The notes: generated from the letters alone by a model not told the origin. A stretch of DNA of 64,000 bases from Methylobacterium nonmethylotrophicum (GCF_004745635.1 NZ_SRLB01000008.1:124001-188000), one strand, 5' to 3'; positions 36,761 through 44,884 are shown, counted from the first letter of the stretch. Program-made: numbers and translations.

Positions 36761-37975
36761 ATGCCAGATCAGCCGCAGGAACAGGCGAGAGCCGCAGCCC
36801 GCCCCTCGATCACCCGGATCATCGCCGACGACGGCGGCGCCCTCTCGAGCGAGCTGAACGCGCTCCGGCGCACGCTCTTCCCGCCGGCCTCGCACAAGCT
36901 GCTGCGCTCGTTCTCCTCCGGCGAGGCCGCGAAGCTGATCGGGGTGGCGGATGGCTACCTGCGCCAGCTCTCGCTCGCCGGCAAGGGCCCGCAGCCCGAG
37001 ATCGGCCCCGGCGGCCGGCGCTCGTACACGCTCGCGCAGATCAACGAGCTGCGCCAGCTCCTCGACGACGGGCCGAAGGCCAAGCGCTACGTGCCGCACC
37101 GCTCCGGCGAGGAGCATTGCCAGGTGCTCGCGGTGGTGAACTTCAAGGGCGGCTCAGGGAAAACCACCACGGCGGCCCACCTCGCCCAGTACCTCGCCTT
37201 GCGCGGCTACCGGGTGCTCGCCGTCGACCTCGACCCGCAGGCCTCCCTGACGGCGCTCCACGGCTACCAGCCCGAATTCGACGTCGGCCCCAACCAGACC
37301 CTCTATGCCGCGATCCGCCACGACGCCGAGCAGCGGCCCCTCGCCGACGTGGTGCGCAAGACCTACTTCCCGGGCCTCGACCTCGTGCCCGGCAATCTCG
37401 AGCTGATGGAGTTCGAGCACGACACCCCACGGGTGCTGGCCGACCGGGACGCCGAGCCGTTCTTCGGCCGCATCGCCACGGCCTTGGGCAGCGTCGCCGA
37501 GGATTACGACGTCATGATCCTCGATTGCCCGCCGCAACTCGGCTTCCTGACGCTCGGCGCGCTCTGCGCCGCCACCGCGATGCTGGTGACGGTGCACCCG
37601 CAGATGCTCGACGTGATGTCGATGTGCCAGTTCCTGCTGATGGCCTCCGACCTGCTGGGCGTGGTGCAGGAGGCGGGGGCCGACCTCGACTACGACTTCC
37701 TGCGCTACGTCGTGACCCGCTACGAGCCCTCCGACGCGCCGCAGACCCAGATGGTCGGCTTCATGCGCTCGCTCTTCCGCGAGCGGGTTCTGACCCACCT
37801 GATGCTGAAATCGACCGCCGTGTCCGATGCCGGCCTGTCGAAGCAGACGCTCTACGAGATCGGCCGCGAGAGCTTCACCCGCGCCACCTACGACAGGGCG
37901 ATCGAGGCCCTCGACGGGGTCAATGGCGAGATCGAGGGCCTGATGCACCGCGCCTGGGGACGCGTGCCGGCATGA
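36761..37975 (+). CDS. parA: ParA/RepA-type partition ATPase
   Basis: 404 residues. The N-terminal region (about 1-115) has a DNA-binding domain (LLRSFSSGEAAKLIGVADGY, LRQLSLAGKGPQPEIGPGGR), as in RepA of repABC plasmids and P1 ParA. The deviant Walker A KGGSGKTTT lies at residues 129-137, Walker A' DLDPQASLTALHGY, and Walker B DVMILDCPPQLGFLTLGAL. ATP-driven segregation of the replicon, and autorepression, are expected. Its stop overlaps the parB start (ATGA). Upstream lie two parS-like sites. Confidence 0.94.
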   Translation: MPDQPQEQARAAARPSITRIIADDGGALSSELNALRRTLFPPASHKLLRSFSSGEAAKLIGVADGYLRQLSLAGKGPQPEIGPGGRRSYTLAQINELRQLLDDGPKAKRYVPHRSGEEHCQVLAVVNFKGGSGKTTTAAHLAQYLALRGYRVLAVDLDPQASLTALHGYQPEFDVGPNQTLYAAIRHDAEQRPLADVVRKTYFPGLDLVPGNLELMEFEHDTPRVLADRDAEPFFGRIATALGSVAEDYDVMILDCPPQLGFLTLGALCAATAMLVTVHPQMLDVMSMCQFLLMASDLLGVVQEAGADLDYDFLRYVVTRYEPSDAPQTQMVGFMRSLFRERVLTHLMLKSTAVSDAGLSKQTLYEIGRESFTRATYDRAIEALDGVNGEIEGLMHRAWGRVPA

Positions 37976-39009
37976 AGCGCAAGGATGCTCTCCGCGCCGC
38001 TCTCGGCGCCCGCTCCCCCGGCCGCGAGCCGGCGCCGGAGTTGCCAGCTGGCAACCCGGGCGAGGCGGCGGACACGCCGCCCGAGCCGCAACGGCCGCTG
38101 GTGCGCTCCGGCGCCGTCGGCGCCATGGGGCGCAGCCTCGGGCGCATCGCCAGCGCGGCGGCGGAAGCCCGCGCCATGGTCGCCTCCGGCGACCGGGTGG
38201 TCGAGCTCGATCCGGCCCTGATCGACGGCTCGTTCGTGAAGGACCGCCTGTCGGGCGACCCGGAGGAGCACGCCGCCTTCGTCGACCTCATCCGCGAGCG
38301 CGGCCAGCAGGTGCCGATCCTGGTGCGGCCGCACCCGAGCGAGGCCGGCCGCTACCAGGTGGCCTACGGCCATCGCCGCCTGCGGGCCGCCGCCGAGCTC
38401 GGCCGGCCGGTGCGGGCGGTGGTCAAGGCGCTCTCGGACCAGGATCTCGTCGTCGCGCAGGGCCAGGAGAACTCGGCTCGGGCCGATCTGAGCTACATCG
38501 AGCGGGCCCTGTTCGCGATCGCGCTGGAGGATCGCGGCTTCGACCGTGCCACCATCATGGCGGCGCTCGCGGTCGAGAAGACCCAGCTCTCGCGCCTGAT
38601 CGGCATCGGCCGGGCGGTGCCGGCGGAGGTGGTGGCGGCAATCGGCCCGGCGCCCAAGGCCGGGCGCCCGCGCTGGACCGCGCTCGTCGAGGCGCTGGCG
38701 CGGGACGGGGCAGGGGAGGTGGTGACCCGCATCCTGGCCGCACCCGATTTCCCCGGCCTGTCCTCCGACGACCGCTTCGCCCGGCTGCTCTCGAGCCTGA
38801 CCGCGCCGCCGCCGCGGCCCGCCCCGGCGCCGGCCGTCTGGACCAACCTCGGCGGCCGGCCGGTGGTGCGGATCGAGCGCGACCCCCAGCGGACCCAGCT
38901 CACCATCGACGACCGGCTCGAGCCGGACTTCGCCGCCTACCTGATCCAGAGTCTTCCCCAGCTCTACGCCGCCTTCACCGAGTCGAAGGCCCGCGACGAG
39001 ACCGATTAA
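37972..39009 (+). CDS. parB: ParB/RepB-type centromere-binding protein
   Basis: 345 residues. N-terminal RepB-like segment RPLVRSGAVGAMGRSLGRIA (the ParA-contact region), the ParB/Srx nuclease-like domain with VPILVRPHPSEAGRYQVAYG, HRRLRAAAELGRPVRAVVK and QGQENSARADLSYIERALFA, then the HTH with IMAALAVEKTQLSRLIGIGR. The C-terminus is a RepB dimer domain. It should bind the GTTGCCA-NN-TGGCAAC palindromes, one of which lies within its own gene at 38040. Confidence 0.94.
   Translation: MKRKDALRAALGARSPGREPAPELPAGNPGEAADTPPEPQRPLVRSGAVGAMGRSLGRIASAAAEARAMVASGDRVVELDPALIDGSFVKDRLSGDPEEHAAFVDLIRERGQQVPILVRPHPSEAGRYQVAYGHRRLRAAAELGRPVRAVVKALSDQDLVVAQGQENSARADLSYIERALFAIALEDRGFDRATIMAALAVEKTQLSRLIGIGRAVPAEVVAAIGPAPKAGRPRWTALVEALARDGAGEVVTRILAAPDFPGLSSDDRFARLLSSLTAPPPRPAPAPAVWTNLGGRPVVRIERDPQRTQLTIDDRLEPDFAAYLIQSLPQLYAAFTESKARDETD
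38040..38055. promoter_or_regulatory. parS-like palindrome 3, inside parB
   Basis: GTTGCCAGCTGGCAAC is a perfect 16-bp palindrome with the GC centre of the published repABC consensus GTTNNNNGCNNNNAAC. It encodes LPAGN of ParB. Confidence 0.75.
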
Positions 39010-39041
39010 GATCCGCCCCATCGTCGAACCGGCGGGGCGAA

Positions 39042-39156
39042 GACTCGCCGGTTAGCCACAGCGATTCACAGGAATCTGGCGCTCTGCTTCGGGAATCGGC
39101 CCGACTCGACTCTGCCGATTCGGCTTTCGCGCGTTAGGACTCCGCCAAACAGAGTC
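39042..39156. promoter_or_regulatory. Cluster of nine GANTC (CcrM) sites between parB and the initiator gene
   Basis: GANTC at 39042, 39063, 39072, 39093, 39103, 39108, 39117, 39138 and 39152. Less than one would be expected by chance in 115 bp of this base composition. Several pair as inverted repeats (GATTC-ACAG-GAATC; GAATCGG...CCGATTC). The position, in the promoter region of the initiator gene, suggests methylation-sensitive transcription. Confidence 0.7.
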
Positions 39157-39202
39157 ACGACGCGCGTCCGCGAGGATCCGCGTCCCCGCGCGGAGCCCCT
39201 TG

Positions 39203-40342
39203 GTGGAGAACACGAACCCGCCGCACCCCACGTCCGAGGCGATCGAGGGCGTGCGCGACGCCGACCTCATCGAGATCGTCGAGAAGGCCCGCGGCAGCGT
39301 CGCCTACAAGGCGACCCTTGCCTTCGTGCGCGCGAGCCAGGCCAAGCGCGACGCGGAAAGCGAGGCCCGCGCGAAGCTCGTGGTGCTGAAGGCCGAGGCC
39401 GAGGCCGAGCGCGCCCGGCTGCCGCGGAATGCCCGCCGCCGCGACGCGGTCCGCGAGGTGATCGAGAACGAGCCGGCCACGCCGGAGAACATCCAGCACA
39501 TCCACTCGGTGCTGGCGCTCTGCGGCCTGCCGTATCGCGAGCCGAAGGGCGTCACCAACTTCTCCCGGGAGTACGGCCGCAACACGCTCGCGATCAATGC
39601 CGGCCGGCTCATCAACCCGGCGACCGGCGACATGGAGATGCAGGGGCTGCCCTACGGCCCGAAGGCGCGGCTCCTCCTGCTCCACCTCTGCACCGAGGCG
39701 GTGCGCCAGCGCAGCCCGAAGGTCGAGGTGGCGCAGAGCATGTCGGGCTTCATCCGCGACATGGGCTTCCCGGTCACCGGGGGCGAGCGCGGCACGCTCA
39801 AGCAGTTCAAGGAGCAGCTCAACCGGCTCGCCGCCTGCTCGCTGCAGATCGGCCTGTGGGACGGCACCCGCGCCTCGACCCTCAACGTGCCGCCGTTCCG
39901 GCAGATGGACGTGTGGCTGCCGCTGCACAACCACCCGGACCAGGGCCTCTTGTGGTCCTCGACCATCACCTTCCACCGCGAGTTCTACGACAACCTGATC
40001 CAGCACGCCCTGCCGGTCGACATCCGGGCCGCCCGCGCCTTCGCGGGCTCGGCGCGCAAGCTCGACCTGCTGTTCTGGGTCGGCTACCGGCTCTCGCGCC
40101 TGGAGCGGCCGCTGCGGCTCACCTGGGACAACCTCTACAGGCAGTTCGGCAGCGAGAACGGCTCGATCCGCTCGTTCCGCCAGGAATTCCGCAAGGACGT
40201 CGCCCACCTCACCGAGGTGTTTCCGCGCCTGCGGCTCACCCTCGACGACGGGGGGATGCAGCTGCTTCCGTCCGACCCGAAGGACCTGCTGGTGCCCCCC
40301 AAGGCGGCGCTTGCGAATAAGCGTGCCCGGGCAAGGGCTTGA
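39203..40342 (+). CDS. repA: Plasmid replication initiator, RepA_C (PF04796)-like
   Basis: 379 residues from GTG 39203 (TTG 39200 is also in frame; GGAG at 39192 fits the GTG better). The central signature GLPYGPKARLLLLHLCTEAV, RQRSPKVEVAQSMSGFIRDM, GFPVTGGERGTLKQFKEQLN, RLAACSLQIGLWDG matches the RepA_C family of alphaproteobacterial plasmid initiators, not RepC of repABC. The rest, TITFHREFYDNLIQHALPVD and FAGSARKLDLLFWVGYRLSR, LERPLRLTWDNLYRQFG, is a winged-helix DNA-binding half. It is expected to bind iterons; eleven candidate copies follow in the next 2 kb. Confidence 0.85.
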   Translation: MENTNPPHPTSEAIEGVRDADLIEIVEKARGSVAYKATLAFVRASQAKRDAESEARAKLVVLKAEAEAERARLPRNARRRDAVREVIENEPATPENIQHIHSVLALCGLPYREPKGVTNFSREYGRNTLAINAGRLINPATGDMEMQGLPYGPKARLLLLHLCTEAVRQRSPKVEVAQSMSGFIRDMGFPVTGGERGTLKQFKEQLNRLAACSLQIGLWDGTRASTLNVPPFRQMDVWLPLHNHPDQGLLWSSTITFHREFYDNLIQHALPVDIRAARAFAGSARKLDLLFWVGYRLSRLERPLRLTWDNLYRQFGSENGSIRSFRQEFRKDVAHLTEVFPRLRLTLDDGGMQLLPSDPKDLLVPPKAALANKRARARA

Positions 40343-40344
40343 TT

Positions 40345-40360
40345 CCGCCGACTTCCCTAC
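40345..40360 (-). repeat. Iteron 1, directly after the initiator gene
   Basis: On the minus strand CGTAGGGAAGTCGGCG, 15 of 16 identical to the iteron CGTAGGCAAGTCGGCG at 42276. It starts three bases after the repA stop codon. Confidence 0.7.
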
Positions 40361-40663
40361 GAGGGGGGAGGGGCGTCGGGGCGGGGCGTGGGGCCGCACG
40401 GGAGGGCCGTGCGCGGCTGTGCGCGTCTTTGTGACGTGATTTAGGTTTATATTCCTGATGTCGGTGACTTCCCCGCAGGGGTGTGCTCGCTGAACGCTCC
40501 CGACCCTTGCGGCATGGCTGTATAGGAATCGGGAAAGACGCGGATCCTCTTGTCGTGAATGGGCGATAACCTGTATTATTAATCTTTCCGGTCTTACGTC
40601 TACCGATTTAATCCTGTGGTGTGATCCGCTTTACGCTTGATCCATTCCGATACGGATAAGGCG

Positions 40664-40862
40664 CGGGATCCCCTCTCCCGTGTGGGCTAGCAGATTCACA
40701 CAACGCGTCTGAAGCCCAACCCTTTGTAAAGGCGAGAACTTTCCCCTCCCCCTTGTGGGGAGGGGCCAGGGGTGGGGGTGGTGCCGAACGGAGCTCGCGC
40801 TCTACGCGGCACCACCCCCACCTCCAACTCCTCCCCACAAGGGGGAGGAGAGGCGCCCGATT
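40664..40862. repeat. Palindromic elements, fragment plus divergent copy
   Basis: A half element at 40664-40690 (GGGATCCCCTCTCCCGTGTG, interrupted). Then a copy from 40742 with CCCCTCCCCCTTGTGGGGAG and GGGGGTGGGGGTGGTG (approximate), and its complement CACCACCCCCACCTCC ending CTCCCCACAAGGGGGAGGAG at about 40851. Confidence 0.6.
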
Positions 40863-40912
40863 TTCAAAAGGGAGAGAACAATCAGACCGGAATGTTTGAA
40901 TACAGTGGCCGG

Positions 40913-41052
40913 TGTGGGAGAGGGGTAGGGGTGAGGGCGCTACGTTTCGGTGTGAAGCGCTGAGCGTCGAGCTGCCAGCACGACGATCCGAGCTTTAGTC
41001 GGAAAGGTGTCACCCTCACCCCCAACCCCTCTCCCACACGGGAGAGGGGAGG
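40913..41052. repeat. Composite palindromic element, near full length
   Basis: GTGTGGGAGAGGGGTAGGGG on the left, CCCCTCTCCCACACGGGAGA on the right. The interior GCTACGTTTCGGTGTGAAGC parallels GCTACGCTTCAGTGTGAAGC in the copy at 56.0 kb, while CTGCCAGCACGAC is the inverse of the GTTGTGCTGGCAG motif. Confidence 0.75.
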
Positions 41053-41109
41053 CGCGCTCTATTTTTATTCGGACAGCTCAGGATTTTTATTGGAACAGTT
41101 CAGGCAGAA

Positions 41110-41226
41110 ATTTTATATGAGCAAAGCGAGGCTCGGAAGGCTCCAGCGCTCTCCGCGCTCTCTGGAGCCCTCCTTCGAGACTGCTGCGCGCAGCGATCTT
41201 CGATCCCAGGTCACCTCAGGATGAGG
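41110..41226. repeat. Degenerate copy of the 145-bp hairpin element found at 44930
   Basis: It contains AGCGAGGCTCGGAAGG, TCTGGAGCCCTCCTTCGAGA and the right end ACCTCAGGATGAGG. The left terminus is lost. Confidence 0.6.
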
Positions 41227-41227
41227 T

Positions 41228-41370
41228 TCACAGTATGATATCGGATGACTTCAGCAGATCCTTGGAAATCAAAAGCCTTGCATTGTTCAAGCATCTTGCT
41301 AGATTGAGATAAATTTCTCTATCAAAAATATATTTTTGCTTTGTTGATAATATAATGAAGACAACCGTGC
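41228..41370. other. AT-rich stretch, candidate DNA-unwinding element
   Basis: About 140 bases with roughly two thirds A+T (for example TATCAAAAATATATTTTTGC and GATAATATAATG) in DNA that is otherwise about 70% G+C. It lies immediately beside the left iteron group, as expected for an origin melting region. Role inferred. Confidence 0.55.
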
Positions 41371-41427
41371 AGATGCAGAGAGCGCTTTTTACCTGTCCCG
41401 CCACACTCACCTGCATCACCCTCCCTG

Positions 41428-41615
41428 CGCCGAGTTGCCTACGCCTCGCCCCCGCCGGGACCGGGCCCGGCCACGCTGAATCGCCTACGCGCCCGCCCGC
41501 CGTCCCAATGTCCCGAAGCCACCGCCTCGCCATTGAGATTCCACGCCTTTTCCGGATGCCTGCCCGCGCAGACCTGCCTACGAGGCGTGAACGACTCCAC
41601 GCCGAATTGCCTACG
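41428..41615 (-). repeat. Origin iterons 2-5, inverted group
   Basis: Minus-strand copies of the 16-bp unit at 41428-41443 (CGTAGGCAACTCGGCG), 41474-41489 (CGTAGGCGATTCAGCG), 41567-41582 (CGTAGGCAGGTCTGCG) and 41600-41615 (CGTAGGCAATTCGGCG). Spacing is irregular (46, 93, 33 bp). The first eight bases are the most conserved. Binding by the RepA_C-like initiator is inferred. Confidence 0.8.
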
Positions 41616-42109
41616 CTCCGGCACGACCCCGCAGGCCCGCGGTAACCCTCGCAATCGGGAGGGCCCCGAGTCGCGACACAGTATTTCCAGGCTCCGCCGA
41701 TGCCGCGCGAGTCGAGCGAGAGTCCCGAAGCGGGACGGCGAATCATCAGGGAGCGTCCAGGCGAGTCGGTTCCATCCGCTCAAGCCTTGCCTCGACTCAT
41801 CCCCGTGGAAACGAGTCCGGCTGTTCTGGGCTTTGTCGGACGAGGACTCACGGGCGTGAGGCTGCAACGGGTGGATCGCAAACCCAAGACTCAGCGGTCA
41901 GCAGGGGAGGGGGCTCACGCTCGTTCGAGCCGAAGCCCGGATGGACCCGACCGCGCCGAACGGCCTCCGAGACCCCTAACTCCTGATGCCCAAAAGCCTT
42001 TTTATGAGAGATTCAGAATCTAGATTCCGAATCTGAATCCGTAGAGCTATATGGGTATTATATGGGGCGGCAATTTCTGCTTGTCCCATAAGGGGTTGGG
42101 CCCTGTTCG
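41616..42109. other. Centre of the putative origin, GANTC-rich, no gene
   Basis: About 490 bases between the inverted and direct iteron groups. GANTC sites occur at 41668, 41709, 41720, 41740, 41763, 41794, 41813, 41845 and 41888, then five more at 42010-42039. Short reading frames across here have no family resemblance and the repeats constrain them, so I do not call genes. Confidence 0.6.
42010..42039. promoter_or_regulatory. Five GANTC sites in 30 bp
   Basis: GANTC at 42010, 42016, 42023, 42029 and 42035. The run GATTC-A-GAATC-TA-GATTC-C-GAATC-T-GAATC alternates orientation and is nearly self-complementary. It is flanked by AT-rich DNA. Confidence 0.7.
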
Positions 42110-42291
42110 CGTAGGCAGGTCTGCGCGGACGCGCAGGCAACTCGGCGTGGCCGCGTAGGCAGGTCTGCGCGGAATCCCCGGTCCGGCGAAGGGGACTCGG
42201 CGTGGCTCCGTAGGTTAATCGGCGTGAGGCCCCGATTAACAGCTTGGAAAGCTGTGTGAATCGCGCACGCCGCCGCGTAGGCAAGTCGGCG
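42110..42291 (+). repeat. Origin iterons 6-11, direct group
   Basis: Plus-strand units at 42110-42125 and 42154-42169 (both CGTAGGCAGGTCTGCG), 42132-42147 (CGCAGGCAACTCGGCG), 42187-42202 (CGAAGGGGACTCGGCG, degenerate), 42209-42224 (CGTAGGTTAATCGGCG) and 42276-42291 (CGTAGGCAAGTCGGCG). The first four complete copies are at 22-bp spacing (starts 42110, 42132, 42154; then 33 and 22), i.e. two helical turns. A hairpin GTTAATCGG...CCGATTAAC lies at 42214-42240. Confidence 0.82.
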
Positions 42292-42676
42292 TGCCGCGCG
42301 GGGCTGCACGCGGCCCTCGAACGGGCCCGGTGGACGAGCCCGGACACCCCGATGATCCTGCTTCCGGCACCCGCCGCGCCGGGATCGCCGGATTTTCCGC
42401 CAGGAGGCCCGTGGAGGCCCGTCGCGCCCCAGGACCGTTCTACGGCACCCGCCGGCCTCGAATCCAGCTCAGCGGCGCTCCTGGTGGCTCGGCGCGGGTT
42501 GTCCCACGGCTGTGCCCGCCCAGGCTCGGCGTCGCGCACCGGGCGATCCCCTTGCACCGACGGGGTTTCCGGGTCGCGCCGCTGCACCTGTCCCCGCTGC
42601 CGTCAACAGGAGCCCGGTTTCCGCAGGTTCTGACGCCGCCGTCATCCACAGCCCCGATTGACTCCCCCTGGAAATC
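42292..42676. other. Non-coding spacer between origin and SOS cassette
   Basis: No gene or repeat is recognised in these 385 bases. TCATCCACA at 42642 is one mismatch from a DnaA box (TTATCCACA). Confidence 0.5.
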
Positions 42677-42691
42677 GAACAAAACAGGAAC
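42677..42691 (+). promoter_or_regulatory. LexA box (SOS operator) of the imuA-imuB-dnaE2 cassette
   Basis: GAAC-AAAACAG-GAAC, an exact match to the alphaproteobacterial LexA direct-repeat operator GAAC-N7-GAAC, 33 bases upstream of the imuA ATG. Confidence 0.88.
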
Positions 42692-42723
42692 ATGTACGGG
42701 CGTCGGTCGGTGATGGGCATGAG

Positions 42724-43464
42724 ATGCGGCAGGCCGAGCGAGAGCGGCAGCTCGCGGCGTTGCGCGAGCGGATCGGAGGGCTGGCGCCCGAGGCGGCGGG
42801 CCGGCCGGTCCTGCCGTTCGACGTCGAGCCGATCGACCACCACCTGCCGGGCGGGGGCCTGCGCCTCGGCGCGGTGCACGAGGTCCTGGCGGCCGGGCCC
42901 GTGGACGGGGAGGGGGCCTTGGCGGCGCTGTTCGCCGCCGCGATCCTCGCCCGGCTCCCCGGCCCGGTGCTGTGGTGCCTGGCGAGCCGCGACCTCTTCG
43001 CCCCCGGCCTCGCCGCGGTCGGGCTCCATCCCGACCGGGTCCTCTACGCCGAGACGCGGCGCGAGGCCGAGGTCTTGCCCACCATGGAGGAGGGGTTGCG
43101 CCACCGCGGCCTCGCGGCGGTGGTCGGCGAGGTCGCCCGGCTCGGCCTCACCCCGTCGCGCCGGCTCCAGCTCGCCGCCGAGGGCAGCGGCAGCCTCGCC
43201 CTGGTGATCCGCCGCTGGGGCGCCGCGGTGCCGGAGCCGAACGCCGCCGCCACCCGCTGGGCCGTCACCGCGGCGCCCTCCGCCGCCCTTCCCGTGCCGG
43301 GCCTCTCGCGGGCCCGCTGGACCGTGGCGCTCGTCCGCGCCCGGGGCGCCGAGCCCCGCACCTGGCTCCTCGAGGCTCCCGATGCGAAGGGTCGTCTGCG
43401 TGTTCCTGCCGACCTGGCCGACCGACCTGTGGCGGCGCCGGCACGGCGGGCCGCCGCCGGATGA
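42724..43464 (+). CDS. imuA: ImuA (RecA-like SOS mutagenesis protein)
   Basis: 246 residues from ATG 42724. LAALRERIGGLAPEAAGRPV, LPFDVEPIDHHLPGGGLRLG and AVHEVLAAGPVDGEGALAAL follow the ImuA/SulA-like pattern. The RecA-like fold is retained but the nucleotide loop is degenerate (no GxxxxGKT). It acts with ImuB and DnaE2 in damage-induced translesion synthesis. Its 3' end overlaps imuB by 83 bases, so the two are tightly coupled. Confidence 0.9.
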   Translation: MRQAERERQLAALRERIGGLAPEAAGRPVLPFDVEPIDHHLPGGGLRLGAVHEVLAAGPVDGEGALAALFAAAILARLPGPVLWCLASRDLFAPGLAAVGLHPDRVLYAETRREAEVLPTMEEGLRHRGLAAVVGEVARLGLTPSRRLQLAAEGSGSLALVIRRWGAAVPEPNAAATRWAVTAAPSAALPVPGLSRARWTVALVRARGAEPRTWLLEAPDAKGRLRVPADLADRPVAAPARRAAAG

Positions 43465-44884
43465 GCCGCTGGTCGCGGCGGCGCAGGAGGGCCCGCGCCG
43501 GGTGCTCTCGGCCGTCGACCGCGCCGCCCGCGGCCTTGGTCTGCGCCCCGGCCTCGCCCTGGTGCAGGCGCAGGCGATGGTGCCGGGTCTGACCGTGATC
43601 GAGGCCGACCCGGAGGGCGACGCGGCGGCGCTGACCCGCCTCGCCGCCTGGTGCCTCGCCTACGCCCCCCTCGTCGCCCCCGACCCGCCGGACGGGATCT
43701 GGATCGACGTCGCGGGCGCGGCCCACCTGCATGGCGGCGAGGCGGCTCTGCTGGCGTCCCTGCGCCGGCGCCTCGGCCGGGCCGGCTACCGGGTGCGGGC
43801 GGCGCTCGCCGACACGCCCGGCGCCGCCTGGGCCGCCGCCCGCTGCCTCGCGCCCGAGACCGTGCTGCCGGAAGGCCGGCAGCGCGACCACCTCCTCGAC
43901 CTGCCGCTCTGGAGCTTGCGCCTCGACCGCGACACGGTCTCGGGCCTGGCCCAGCTCGGCCTCACCCGGGTCGCTCACCTCCTCGACCAGCCCCGCGGCC
44001 CCTTGCGCCTGCGCTTCGGGGAGGAGCCGACGCGCCGCCTCGACCAGGCGCTCGGCCACGCCCCCGAACCGCTCGCCTATCTGGTGCCGCCGGTGGCGCA
44101 CGCCGTGCGGCTCGCCTTCCCGGAGCCGATCGGGGCGCCCGAGACCCTCGCCCGGGTGACCGGGCGGCTCGCCGCGATGCTGGCCGACACCCTCGCCCGG
44201 CACGGGCTCGGCGCCCGCCGGCTCGATCTCGTCTTTCGCCGCGTGGACGGGCTCGACCAGTCGGTCAGCGTCGGCACCGCCCGGCCGAGCCGCGACCCGC
44301 GCCACCTCGCCCGGCTCCTCGCCGAGCGCCTGAGCACCGTCGATCCCGGCCACGGCCTCGACGAGGCGCGGCTCGCCGCTCCCTCCGTCGAGCGCCTGGA
44401 GGCGCGCCAGCTCGCCGCCCCGGGCGGGGAGCCGGACCCGGACGCGATGGCCGAGCTCGTCGACCGGCTGGTGCTGCGGCTCGGGCCCGGCCGGGTCTAT
44501 CGCAAGGCCCCGGTCGAGAGCGAGTGGCCAGAGCGGGCGGTGCGCCGGGTCGCCCCCTTGAGCCCCGCTGGCGGCGTCACCTGGCCCGCCGACCTGCCGC
44601 GGCCCGGCCGCCTGCTTCCCGTCCCCGAGCCGGTGGCGGTGCTGGCCGCGCTCCCCGACGCGCCGCCCACGGTCTTCACCTGGCGCGGCACCCGCCGCCG
44701 GGTGGCGCGGGCCGACGGGCCGGAGCGCATCTTCGGCGAGTGGTGGCTTACCGACGACGAGGTCTCGGCCTGCCGCGACTATTACCGGGTCGAGGACGAG
44801 ACCGGCGCCCGCTACTGGCTGTTTCGCGATTCCCTGACGAAGGACGGGGCGCGCTGGTGGCTGCATGGCTTGGGTGAGGCGTGA
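43382..44884 (+). CDS. imuB: ImuB (catalytically inactive Y-family polymerase homologue)
   Basis: 500 residues. RRVVCVFLPTWPTDLWRRRH replaces the catalytic aspartate region of DinB, and PDGIWIDVAGAAHLHGGEAA lacks the second acidic pair (SIDE in active enzymes), as is normal for ImuB. HhH and little-finger segments follow (GLAQLGLTRVAHLLDQPRGP). It bridges the beta clamp, ImuA and DnaE2. YRVEDETGARYWLFRD and GARWWLHGLGEA at the end are typical of the family. Confidence 0.93.
   Translation: MRRVVCVFLPTWPTDLWRRRHGGPPPDEPLVAAAQEGPRRVLSAVDRAARGLGLRPGLALVQAQAMVPGLTVIEADPEGDAAALTRLAAWCLAYAPLVAPDPPDGIWIDVAGAAHLHGGEAALLASLRRRLGRAGYRVRAALADTPGAAWAAARCLAPETVLPEGRQRDHLLDLPLWSLRLDRDTVSGLAQLGLTRVAHLLDQPRGPLRLRFGEEPTRRLDQALGHAPEPLAYLVPPVAHAVRLAFPEPIGAPETLARVTGRLAAMLADTLARHGLGARRLDLVFRRVDGLDQSVSVGTARPSRDPRHLARLLAERLSTVDPGHGLDEARLAAPSVERLEARQLAAPGGEPDPDAMAELVDRLVLRLGPGRVYRKAPVESEWPERAVRRVAPLSPAGGVTWPADLPRPGRLLPVPEPVAVLAALPDAPPTVFTWRGTRRRVARADGPERIFGEWWLTDDEVSACRDYYRVEDETGARYWLFRDSLTKDGARWWLHGLGEA

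Larger units (their letters stand above)
40361..41227. other. Non-coding region between initiator gene and origin iterons, part 1
   Basis: No gene is recognised. From 40430 to 40650 the DNA is notably AT-richer than the surroundings, with no clear repeat. From 40664 on it is filled by palindromic elements (listed separately). Confidence 0.6.

Noticed and set aside
39052..39060. TTAGCCACA as a DnaA box (also TCATCCACA at 42642)
   Set aside because: Each differs from TTATCCACA at one position and such near matches are expected by chance; not enough to call.
41228..41867. Short open frames on both strands within the origin region
   Set aside because: No family resemblance, and they run across iterons and GANTC sites, so they are better explained by the repeats.
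41428..42291. The repeats considered as a CRISPR array
   Set aside because: Units are only 16 bp, spacing is irregular, two orientations occur and no cas gene is present.
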